Shown here: one piece after another, positions 31,206-37,764 of the stretch
How the letters are laid out: every line of letters begins with the position of its first letter
How positions within the stretch are numbered: the stretch's first letter is position 1
Assembly: GCA_004010535.1 (NCBI GenBank)
Contig: RQYE01000001.1
Span: forward strand, 248,001-312,000
Source of the DNA: Coriobacteriales bacterium OH1046
Lineage (GTDB): Bacteria > Actinomycetota > Coriobacteriia > Coriobacteriales > Atopobiaceae
Length of the DNA stretch: 64,000 nt
Direction: 5' to 3'
Translations under genes and position numbers: made by a program
Notes under the pieces: generated by a model
What the model was told of the DNA's origin: nothing
Seen by the model: only the letters and a program-made list of their open reading frames with translations
Database searches by the model: none

Positions 31206-32705
31206 TTATGCATTGAATGCAAAACTGTTCTCCAAGCTGTTCTGAAGAAGATCAAAAGCATGCGAATTTTTCTCCAGAATCGTATAGATTGCAGATAGTT
31301 TCATTAATTGCTGTTTTCGCCATCTCTTGCAGAAATTGTCTGGAATTGAAAAGCAACGATCCCCATTGGTATAGGCGAAGCAGAGCGGGCAGTTTTTCAC
31401 AGCTGTGCAGTTCTTACAGTCTTTAGTTACAGCTTTGTTGTACTCATCAATCACTTCGCAGACTGCTTTTGTGTTGATCCCGTGCTCGACATCTCCAACT
31501 GGAAATGTTGCATTAATCCGCTCGCAGATATCATAAGTTCCATCTGCACGGACGCTTATCTTCATTCCAGGTACACACGTATTTGTGTAGGGAACCAGCT
31601 TTGATTTTGCATCTTTTGCCCGCAAACGAATAATCGTCATAGACAACGGGGCTTCGAAGAACATTTCCAGATAGTTCGAGATCCTTTCTCCAGATTGTTT
31701 AGCTCTGATGTATTCTTCAAGAAGTTCCTCATACGTCTGATTGTACTTATCGAAGTCTTCGCGGCTAAACCGATCATAGTAGTCTGTATTAGATGAAGCG
31801 ACTTCACTGATAAAGAAAATTCTTGGGAGCTTGTTTTCCTCGAAGAAGCGGACATTTTCTCTTAAATCCGTGCGGACATCAAATACGGAGATAATTCCAA
31901 TATCGTGATAATCTGGATATGCTTGCATAAATTTACGGATATTTTTTAAGACGGTTTCAAAGCTTCCGATACCATGCGGCATGACCCGATTACGATCATG
32001 GTTCGCTTTACTGCCATCGAGACTGATCGCCAAATGAATATTGTTCTGCACAATAAACTTGCTGATCTCATCGTTCAGAAGATATCCATTGGAAGTCATA
32101 TTGAAAACAATCGGAACAGGCTCCTTTTCCCTACAATAATTGACGATCATTTTGATTAGTGGGAATTCGAGTAGCGGTTCACCTCCATAAAATGTTATCC
32201 CTGCCTTTTTATTAGGAATCTTCTTTTTGATTCGCTCCAGGTACGAAAAATATCTGTCGATCGCCTCTTTAGCTGTTTCAAAATTCATCTTGCTTTCTGT
32301 TCGGTTTCTGGTGAATCGATACTCTTCCGAAAGATAGCAATATTTACATCTGAAATTACAGTTTTCTGTCAAATTCAGGACCATCAGATATGTTGCACCC
32401 ATATCATACTCTTGGTAAACCGCTGCTTCCGAAACAGCGTGTGAGTGACCGAGCACGCTAGTATTTCTTAAAAAGCCACCATATGCTGCCTGCCAACGAC
32501 GGACGAATTTAAGCGTAGCCTCAACGATTGTTTTTGGGAAATCCCTGTTCAGTTCATTACTAATTTCTGGATCTTTTTTATCTTCGCCAATCTTTTTAAT
32601 AACTAGGGAGAGCACATCATTATCAGGAACTACAGTTCCGGTTTCAACGTCATAGATATATTTATGCTTGTCTCGCGTTTCGAATGATTCTACAAAGGGA
32701 CGCAT
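31206..32705 (-). CDS. Radical SAM/SPASM peptide maturase (CcpM/sactisynthase-like)
   Basis: The 499-residue product is the probable modifying enzyme for the adjacent peptide. Residues 1-95 precede the barrel and may bind the precursor. The radical SAM motif is CNFRCKYC (Cys116, Cys120, Cys123), followed by ITFYGGEPLLEF for SAM binding. The SPASM part has CVPGMKISVRADGTYDIC, DCKNCTAVKNCPLC and further Cys at the end. The length and the pairing with a second SPASM protein resemble the clostridial Cys-rich peptide maturase CcpM; related enzymes form Cys-thioether links to alpha or beta carbons. AT-rich codon use differs sharply from the host. Confidence 0.85.
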   Translation of the reverse strand: MRPFVESFETRDKHKYIYDVETGTVVPDNDVLSLVIKKIGEDKKDPEISNELNRDFPKTIVEATLKFVRRWQAAYGGFLRNTSVLGHSHAVSEAAVYQEYDMGATYLMVLNLTENCNFRCKYCYLSEEYRFTRNRTESKMNFETAKEAIDRYFSYLERIKKKIPNKKAGITFYGGEPLLEFPLIKMIVNYCREKEPVPIVFNMTSNGYLLNDEISKFIVQNNIHLAISLDGSKANHDRNRVMPHGIGSFETVLKNIRKFMQAYPDYHDIGIISVFDVRTDLRENVRFFEENKLPRIFFISEVASSNTDYYDRFSREDFDKYNQTYEELLEEYIRAKQSGERISNYLEMFFEAPLSMTIIRLRAKDAKSKLVPYTNTCVPGMKISVRADGTYDICERINATFPVGDVEHGINTKAVCEVIDEYNKAVTKDCKNCTAVKNCPLCFAYTNGDRCFSIPDNFCKRWRKQQLMKLSAIYTILEKNSHAFDLLQNSLENSFAFNA

Positions 32706-32813
32706 CTAATTACTCCTTTCGATACTTACACACGAAGGAGGAACGCAAACATCGCCTCCCCTGATAGATAGCTAGGGGATTCTAGCAACATCCGGCAGGA
32801 CCCTACTATTATT

Positions 32814-32846
32814 GCGGCAGCGCCACGACAAGTCAGACGCTGCCGC
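32814..32846 (-). terminator. Hairpin between precursor and maturase genes (attenuator)
   Basis: A 9-bp perfect stem, GCGGCAGCG (32814-32822) with CGCTGCCGC (32838-32846), and a 15-nt loop lie between the precursor stop and the maturase start. On the minus strand it is followed by an A/T-rich stretch, not a clear U-run. It would let the precursor be made in excess of the enzymes, a common RiPP arrangement. Confidence 0.6.
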
Positions 32847-32895
32847 TGACTAACAATCTGAGAAGCCTTATGGATTTAGTGCCATAACAATCCGA

Positions 32896-33048
32896 TCAGG
32901 AATTGAGTGCAATTGCTGTACCAGATCCACCAAAGGTACCACCGAGGGCACAGACTGCTGTAGCAACACCTCCAGAAGCAGCACAGATAATCGCACATCC
33001 TCCAGCACAACCGAATGAGCAGAGAACACCCGTGCAATTGATAGCCAT
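32896..33048 (-). CDS. Cys/Gly/Ala-rich 50-residue peptide (putative RiPP precursor)
   Basis: The ATG at 33048 follows an excellent ribosome-binding site (aaaggaggctgg). The peptide begins MAINCTGVLCSFGCAGGC and ends SGTAIALNS. It has six cysteines at residues 5, 10, 14, 18, 22 and 33; the other residues are almost all Gly, Ala, Ser, Thr, Val, Ile and Leu, with no charged residue. A long leader is absent, so at most about four residues precede the first Cys. A Cys-rich N-terminal half followed by a Gly/Ala/Thr-rich acceptor half is the layout of subtilosin-type sactipeptides. It sits first in an operon with a radical SAM maturase, its SPASM partner and an ABC transporter. It is not homologous to any peptide I can name with certainty. 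Confidence 0.75.
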   Translation of the reverse strand: MAINCTGVLCSFGCAGGCAIICAASGGVATAVCALGGTFGGSGTAIALNS

Positions 33049-33357
33049 ACCAGCCTCCTTTCATAGCATCATTCATGTGATAGAAGCATTGGATGCGCAT
33101 CCTGATGCTGACATCACTATAAATAGATTTCTTTATTCAAAAAACCGTATTTTTGGTTGATTATCAACCACACCATGATGAGACATATACAGCTGGCGCT
33201 ATAATTGCGAGCAGTTTCGGTGCCAGACCAATGACCTGTCTCTAACATCGGATCTCTGGAGTTTATTCGGGAATAACAGGAATGTTCATAGCAGCAGCGT
33301 TCGTGTGCTTTTCTATCGCGATGTTGTCCTATCTCGACCAAAGAAACCACAATCGTT
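33049..33357. other. Non-coding region upstream of the peptide operon
   Basis: AT-rich, about 310 nt, ending at the right copy of the 119-bp repeat. It should hold the promoter of the peptide operon. Reading the minus strand, TATTTATAGTG near 33113-33123 is a possible -10 region. No credible gene is seen; a 77-codon minus-strand frame at 33117-33350 lacks any coding character. Confidence 0.4.
33155..33169. promoter_or_regulatory. Palindrome, possible operator of the peptide operon
   Basis: Perfect 15-nt palindrome GGTTGATTATCAACC, about 107 nt upstream of the precursor start and just upstream of an AT-rich promoter-like region. It is of the size bound by dimeric repressors. Candidate regulators in the island are the LysR protein and the Cro-type protein; the link is inference. 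Confidence 0.4.
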
Positions 33358-33476
33358 GATGCGCTCGCGCAGGATCGCCTGCCCCGCTATCGCTCATGGG
33401 CCGACGCCACGCTCAGCTGCACGGGTTCTGCAGAAGGCGACGCCGAGGCGATACGGGAACTCCTCGGCCTCTAGGG
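33358..33476 (+). repeat. Right copy of 119-bp direct repeat (orphan aroK 3' end)
   Basis: Encodes the last 37 or so residues of shikimate kinase plus stop, matching 22590-22708 at 117 of 119 positions. One of the two differences changes Ser to Gly (AESD to AEGD) and the other Val to Ala. No start or upstream kinase sequence is attached, so it is a gene fragment that marks the right border of the island. Confidence 0.93.
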
Positions 33477-33517
33477 CAGCCTCCGCGAAATTGCCACAGA
33501 AAACGACTCGCCTGATT

Positions 33518-33581
33518 CATCTGGGTATGCGTTTCAAGACAAAGACCGGTGCTCTTGTGTCTGAAAACGCATATCCAGATG
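33518..33581 (+). promoter_or_regulatory. Hairpin in the leader of the EIIB-AroQ gene
   Basis: Arms 33518-33541 and 33558-33581 pair at 21 of 24 positions (one further G-U pair) around a 16-nt loop. A second small hairpin (TTCGGAGG with TCTCCGAA) lies at 33676-33698. The 280-nt stretch before the aroQ fusion gene is thus structured and may be an mRNA leader; no known riboswitch class is recognised. Confidence 0.4.
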
Positions 33582-33758
33582 GGATGAAAGCCTCTGCAGG
33601 CGGTAAGACCGCTATGAGATGAAAGCGAAATTGCGGAGAACAGCGATAAGCCTATCGGAAGACGATACGCGCCCGTTCGGAGGGTTTCCCTCTCCGAAGG
33701 CTTGCAGGAAAGCGTAGGCTGGTGGGGGGGACTTCGCATGTCATAGAAAGGCGCCTCG

Positions 33759-34631
33759 ATGAGCAACCGCGAGATTGCAGAAGCGATCACGTCTGCCCTA
33801 GGTGGGCACGGCAATATCAGAGCCTGCGGAATCTGCGCCACACGTCTGAGGATCATCGTCCGAGACATGTCGTCGGTCGAGCTCGATGCGCTTATGGATA
33901 TCCGCGGCATACTCGGCATCTTCAAGAAAGGACGCTGCGGCATCGAGCTGGTCTTGGGTCCTCGTCTGGTGATCGGCGTGTCGGAGGCCCTCTTCGAGCT
34001 TACCGGAATCCGATCCTCCGTGGAGGAGCTCGCCCAATTCAATGCCCCTCCTGCTCAGGAGGGCCTCAGCATCCGCATCAATACCTCCAAAGCCATTGGA
34101 GAGAAGGCCCCGCTCGGCGATGAGCCTGACAAAGGCATCGAGGATGATCTCGGGGAGCTGCTACGCGCTGCAGAGGACAAAGATCCCCCGAAAACATCGC
34201 TGCTCGTCATCAACGGCCCCAACATCAACATGCTCGGCATCCGCGAGCCCGAGCTCTACGGCAGCGAATCCTATCAGAGGCTCCTCGGGCTGTGCGAGGA
34301 GGCGGCGCGGGATGCCGGCTTTGATTCGTGCACCTGCATGCAATCCAACCATGAGGGTGATCTCATCGACTGCATCCAGCAGGCCCGCGGCGTCCATGAT
34401 GCCATCGTGATCAACCCGGCTGCGTACACCCACACCTCGATCGCCCTGCTCGATGCCCTCAAGGCGGTGCAGATCCCCGCAGTCGAGGTCCATATCTCGG
34501 ATGTGGATGCACGGGAGGAGTCCCGCAAGGTGTCGTATGTGCGCGAGGCCTGCATAGCCACGATCTCGGGACACGGCGTCGAGGGATACCGGGAGGCCAT
34601 CGAGCTGCTCGCCGACCATCTGGACATCTAG
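33759..34631 (+). CDS. aroQ: PTS EIIB-like domain fused to type II 3-dehydroquinate dehydratase
   Basis: The 290-residue product has two parts. Residues 1-85 match the glucose-family EIIB domain: AITSALGGHGNIRACGICATRLR (split here as ALGGHGNI and CATRLR), with Cys26 in the position of the phosphorylated cysteine, then ending IGVSEALFELTGI. A linker (about 85-140) follows. Residues 145-290 are a full AroQ: LLVINGPNINMLGIREPELYG (shortened: NGPNINMLG), the catalytic SNHEGDLI, NPAAYTHTS, and VEVHISDV. AroQ dehydrates 3-dehydroquinate, the one shikimate step missing from the upstream operon. The start follows agaaagg. The EIIB part is unexplained; it may sense or respond to PTS state. Confidence 0.9.
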   Translation: MSNREIAEAITSALGGHGNIRACGICATRLRIIVRDMSSVELDALMDIRGILGIFKKGRCGIELVLGPRLVIGVSEALFELTGIRSSVEELAQFNAPPAQEGLSIRINTSKAIGEKAPLGDEPDKGIEDDLGELLRAAEDKDPPKTSLLVINGPNINMLGIREPELYGSESYQRLLGLCEEAARDAGFDSCTCMQSNHEGDLIDCIQQARGVHDAIVINPAAYTHTSIALLDALKAVQIPAVEVHISDVDAREESRKVSYVREACIATISGHGVEGYREAIELLADHLDI

Positions 34632-34654
34632 ATAGGGGGTTCTGTCATACCGAA

Positions 34655-34765
34655 GGCCGCGCCGGCCCGCCCCGATGCGCGGTGATCGCGAATACCGCAC
34701 TTTTGACAGGCGGCTAGATGTGCGGAGATCGCGGTCGGCGCGCATCGGGGCGGGCCGGCGCGGCC
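34655..34765. repeat. 27-bp perfect inverted repeat, between convergent genes
   Basis: Arms 34655-34681 and 34739-34765 (GGCCGCGCCGGCCCGCCCCG and its complement, continuing through GATGCGCG) are perfect over 27 bp with a 57-nt centre that itself has partial pairing. The 8-bp string ATACCGAA lies immediately outside both ends (34647-34654 and 34767-34774). It may act as a bidirectional terminator for aroQ and the cyclo-ligase gene, or be a small MITE-like element with a target duplication. Confidence 0.8.
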
Positions 34766-34812
34766 TATACCGAATCGCCGTCGCTGCAGAGCGTGAGCGG
34801 GAAAGGGGACGA

Positions 34813-35427
34813 TCAGAGCGTGTCCATCCTCGCGCAGCCGCAGCGCCACAGGCCCGTATCGCTCACGATCATATCGACGGGGACATCGGTCGCCGCCGCA
34901 GGCAGCGGGTTCGAGCTCAGCTGCATGGTATGGGCGAGCGCGATCTTATCGCCCGGATAGAACGCGAGGAAGCGATCGTAGTATCCCCCGCCGTATCCGA
35001 TGCGATGGCCGTCGCCATCGAACACGAGGCCGGGAACCAGGCAGATGGAGCCGAGCATAGCGGGCAGCTCGACAGCAGGGGCGGTAGGCAGCGGTTCGGG
35101 GATGGAGTGGATACCGGGAACAAGCTCATCGAGCGATTCGATATAGTGGAAGGACATGGAGCGCGTCGCGGGATCGCAAAGGGGCGCGGCGACCTTCTTA
35201 CCCTGCGCGAGGGCATCCTCTATGATGGAGCGGGTATCGATCTCATCGCGGTATGAGACGAAACTCAGGACAAGGTGGGCATGTTTCCACAAGTCAAGCT
35301 CTTCGAGACGCCTTCGGATCGCCGCATCCGCCTTATCCTTCGTGCGCACGGGAACGTTCTTGCGCATGATAAGGTAAAGACTGCGGATCGAGGTCTTCGA
35401 TGCATCCTGACCGTGGGAGCTTGCCAT
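34813..35427 (-). CDS. 5-Formyltetrahydrofolate cyclo-ligase
   Basis: ATP-dependent conversion of 5-formyl-THF to 5,10-methenyl-THF, part of one-carbon metabolism. The 204-residue product has the family's C-terminal signature GYGGGYYDRFLAFYPGDK and the VPGLVFDGDGHRIG segment, with a basic N-terminal region (IRSLYLIMRKNVP). Length is normal. The most upstream ATG (35427) is used; a start at MRKNVPVRT is possible. It converges on aroQ. Confidence 0.92.
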   Translation of the reverse strand: MASSHGQDASKTSIRSLYLIMRKNVPVRTKDKADAAIRRRLEELDLWKHAHLVLSFVSYRDEIDTRSIIEDALAQGKKVAAPLCDPATRSMSFHYIESLDELVPGIHSIPEPLPTAPAVELPAMLGSICLVPGLVFDGDGHRIGYGGGYYDRFLAFYPGDKIALAHTMQLSSNPLPAAATDVPVDMIVSDTGLWRCGCARMDTL

Positions 35428-35474
35428 GGTATCCTCCTTAAACCGTATCTACTGTAGCGTATCGCGGAGTATGA

Positions 35475-36188
35475 ATGGACGGAGCGAGAAAAACGTATTT
35501 CTTACGCATGGACGGCACCGACATCGAGGTGACGCGTAAGGATATCAAGACGTTGCGCATGCGGCTCGCATCCGACGGCACGATCAAGCTCTCCGCACCG
35601 CTAGCCGCGTCCGCATCCCATATCGAGTCGTTCGTCATCCAGAATGAAGCGTGGATCCTGCGTGCGCAGAAGAAGGCGGCTGCATTGCATGCGATTGCTC
35701 ACGTGCACGATGGAGGGCGCTTCATGCTATGGGGAAACCCCTGTACCATCCGCGTCGAGGCGGCCGCGAAGCGCCCCGCGGCACCGTCCGTATCGGGTGG
35801 AGAGCTCATCGTGCCCCTCCAGCCTGAGAATCATACTGCGGAAGGGCTCCAGAAGGCATGCGCCGCCTTCCTCGCGTCCGAGGTCAGACGCATGCTCGAC
35901 GAGGGCGTCATCGCCCGCATGGAGGCTCTGACGGAAGCCTCCGCCTCAACTTGGCGCGTGCGCTCCATGGGTTCGCGCTGGGGGTCGTGCCAAGTGGCGA
36001 AACGCTCGATCACCATCAACGCGCAGCTCGCCCACTACGACAGGCGCTGTCTCGGCTATGTGGTCTGCCACGAGCTCTGCCATCTGCACGAGCCTTCGCA
36101 CAACGCCCGCTTCCATGCGCTCATGGATCATTTCTACCCGGATTGGAAGAGCATACGCAAGCTCCTCGAGGCCCCTGCTTTTGTCTAA
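35475..36188 (+). CDS. YgjP-type (M48-like) metallopeptidase
   Basis: The 237-residue product has the zinc-binding HELCHLHEPSHN motif with a downstream FHALMDHFYPDW, and the family-specific RSMGSRWGSC segment. These are features of the DUF45/YgjP-like metal-dependent hydrolase family. The N-terminal half (residues 1-110) is beta-rich, beginning RKTYFLRMDGTDIEVTRK. There is no signal peptide, so it is probably cytoplasmic. Substrate unknown. It is divergent from the cyclo-ligase gene and 52 nt ahead of trpS. Confidence 0.85.
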   Translation: MDGARKTYFLRMDGTDIEVTRKDIKTLRMRLASDGTIKLSAPLAASASHIESFVIQNEAWILRAQKKAAALHAIAHVHDGGRFMLWGNPCTIRVEAAAKRPAAPSVSGGELIVPLQPENHTAEGLQKACAAFLASEVRRMLDEGVIARMEALTEASASTWRVRSMGSRWGSCQVAKRSITINAQLAHYDRRCLGYVVCHELCHLHEPSHNARFHALMDHFYPDWKSIRKLLEAPAFV

Positions 36189-36240
36189 GACGGTATTCGA
36201 GTAGGATGATAGGGTTGAACATCCACGGTTTGGAGTGACT

Positions 36241-37290
36241 ATGCCTAACGAGGGAAGCTACGAAGCCGCACTCAAGCGCAGCGACGAGATCCACGCCGAT
36301 CTGCCGGTCCATCCCGAGAAGTACACCATGCTCACGGGCGATCGCCCCACCGGGCGCCTGCATCTCGGCCATTACTTCGGCACGCTCGTCGACCGCGTGC
36401 GCATGCAGGACATGGGTATCAAGACGAACGTCATCATCGCCGATTACCAGGTCATCACCGATCGCGATACCACCGAGCACATCGCCGACAACGTCTGCAA
36501 TATGGTCATCGACTACCTTGCCTGCGGCCTCGACCCCGCCAAGACGATGATCTTCACGCATTCCGCCGTCCCCGCGCTGAACCAGCTCATGCTCCCGTTC
36601 CTCTCGCTCGTCTCAGAGGCGGAGCTCCAGCGCAACCCCACGGTCAAGGCCGAGCAGGAGGCGTCGGGGCACGCACTCACGGGCCTGCTCCTCACCTATC
36701 CGGTCCATCAGGCCTGCGACATCCTCTTCTGCAAGGGCAACATCGTCCCCGTGGGTCGTGACCAGCTGCCCCACATCGAGCAGACCCGCCAGATCGCACG
36801 CCGCTTCAACGAACGCTACGGCCGCGTCTTCCCCGAGGTCGTCGGCCTCCTCACCTCAACACCGCTCCTCCCTGGACTCGACGGGCGCAAGATGAGCAAG
36901 TCCTATGGCAATGCCATCGATATCTCCATGAGCGCCGAGGAGACGGCTAAGCTCATCCGGAAGAGCAGGACCGACTCCGAGCGCACGATCACCTTCGATC
37001 CCGAGGCGCGTCCCGGTGTCTCGGCACTGCTCACCACTGCCGGCATCTGCGCCGGCCGCGATCCCGAGGAGATCGCGGATGAGATCGGGGATGCGGGTGC
37101 CGGCGCGCTCAAACGCTATGTGACCGATGCGGTGAACAGCTACTTCGAACCCATCCGCGCACGTCGCGCGGAGCTCGAGCAGGACAGGGACTACATCAAG
37201 GATGTTCTCGCCGACGGCAACCGCCGCGCCAATGAGGTCGCCGACCAGACCCTCGCCGAGGTGCGCGAGGCCATGGGCATGGTGTATTAG
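36241..37290 (+). CDS. trpS: Tryptophanyl-tRNA synthetase
   Basis: Charges tRNA-Trp. The 349-residue product has the class I HIGH-type motif TGRLHLGHY and the KMSKS loop GRKMSKSYGNAI, with the intervening NPTVKAEQ and VGRDQLPHIEQTR segments that bind tryptophan and ATP. The start at 36241 has GGAG five bases upstream; a GTG at 36235 is in frame but poorly placed. No T-box-like leader is apparent in the 52 nt before it. Confidence 0.95.
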   Translation: MPNEGSYEAALKRSDEIHADLPVHPEKYTMLTGDRPTGRLHLGHYFGTLVDRVRMQDMGIKTNVIIADYQVITDRDTTEHIADNVCNMVIDYLACGLDPAKTMIFTHSAVPALNQLMLPFLSLVSEAELQRNPTVKAEQEASGHALTGLLLTYPVHQACDILFCKGNIVPVGRDQLPHIEQTRQIARRFNERYGRVFPEVVGLLTSTPLLPGLDGRKMSKSYGNAIDISMSAEETAKLIRKSRTDSERTITFDPEARPGVSALLTTAGICAGRDPEEIADEIGDAGAGALKRYVTDAVNSYFEPIRARRAELEQDRDYIKDVLADGNRRANEVADQTLAEVREAMGMVY

Positions 37291-37363
37291 CCGGCAGGCG
37301 GGCTGAACGCCGCAGGGCAGCTTCAAGCGAGCATGGCATCAGTGGCGCGGGAACCGCCCGAAT

Positions 37364-37517
37364 CTGCCACGGAGGGCGCTTATTCCGCAGGTTTTGGGTG
37401 CCGAAGCGTCATCGGGCGGAGATCCAACTCGCGTTTGCACAGCTCAGTGAAGGGCGTTTATCGCCTCGATGGGCAAACAGCATCCAAAACCTGCGGAATA
37501 AGCGCCCTCCGTGGCAG
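37364..37517. repeat. 34-bp perfect inverted repeat, between convergent trpS and argF
   Basis: Arms 37364-37397 and 37484-37517 are perfect complements over 34 bp (outer ends CTGCCACGG and CCGTGGCAG) and extend inward by about four more pairs with one G-U. The centre is about 80 nt. There is no U-tract, and the arms do not share sequence with the other two long inverted repeats in this window. It could terminate both convergent transcripts or be an inserted element. Confidence 0.85.
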
Positions 37518-37756
37518 AAAGCGCCCGGTTGCCTGCCAAATCCTGCACAGCCATCGTCCGCGTCGCCCTCGCATCCCCATGAGGGATCGGTGAGCACGGG
37601 TGCGGGTGCGGTGCACGGCCCGTTCCCCTGTCCCAGCCCGTGCACCTGCTCGCGACCATCCTTCGCGCCCCATCGTAAACTGCACCCGAAAAGACCGGAC
37701 AGCATCATAAGGCCCGTTCCTAACCCCATCGATATGAAGGAACGGCGCGACGGCAT
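37409..37756 (-). pseudogene. Possible Tat-lipoprotein remnant downstream of the ADI operon
   Basis: The frame starts 9 nt after the carbamoyltransferase stop and begins SRRSFISMGLGTGLMMLSG followed by LFGC, a plausible twin-arginine signal with a lipobox Cys. The rest (Gly-, Pro- and Arg-rich) is not protein-like and runs into the inverted repeat. It may be the start of a lipoprotein gene whose remainder was lost, or chance. The 473-nt gap between trpS and argF holds nothing else recognisable. Confidence 0.25.
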
Positions 37757-37764
37757 GGCCTTGC

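Larger units (their letters stand above)
22709..33476. mobile_element. Accessory island (about 10.8 kb) inserted at the 3' end of aroK
   Basis: The segment lies between two near-identical copies of the aroK 3' end and separates aroE-aroK from aroQ, the remaining gene of the pathway cluster. Its genes are visibly AT-richer than both flanks and are of accessory type: LysR, radical SAM proteins, ABC transporters and IS21 remnants. Integration at a gene's 3' end with duplication of that end is typical of site-specific integrative elements. No integrase, relaxase or phage gene is recognised, so it may be a degraded element, or it may have arisen by another route such as recombination between paralogous copies. 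Confidence 0.75.

Noticed and set aside
29959-33048. Classification of the peptide as a SCIFF (six Cys in forty-five) peptide
   Set aside because: The Cys count is six, but the spacing and the lack of the typical leader and tail do not fit, and the maturase context (second SPASM protein, ABC pair) differs.
32876-33100. 74-codon minus-strand frame rich in Cys and Trp overlapping the peptide gene
   Set aside because: It is a different frame of the same DNA and lacks a ribosome-binding site. The 50-codon frame has an excellent site and a sensible composition, so the Cys/Trp richness is a shadow effect.
33117-33350. 77-codon minus-strand frame upstream of the peptide operon
   Set aside because: No ribosome-binding site, mixed composition with no domain, and it covers the likely promoter region.
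22709-33476. Search for an integrase, relaxase or phage gene in the island
   Set aside because: None of the visible frames has tyrosine or serine recombinase motifs, so the element is not called an active integrative element.
36189-36240. T-box or trp leader before trpS
   Set aside because: Only 52 nt separate the genes, with no stem or specifier-like structure.
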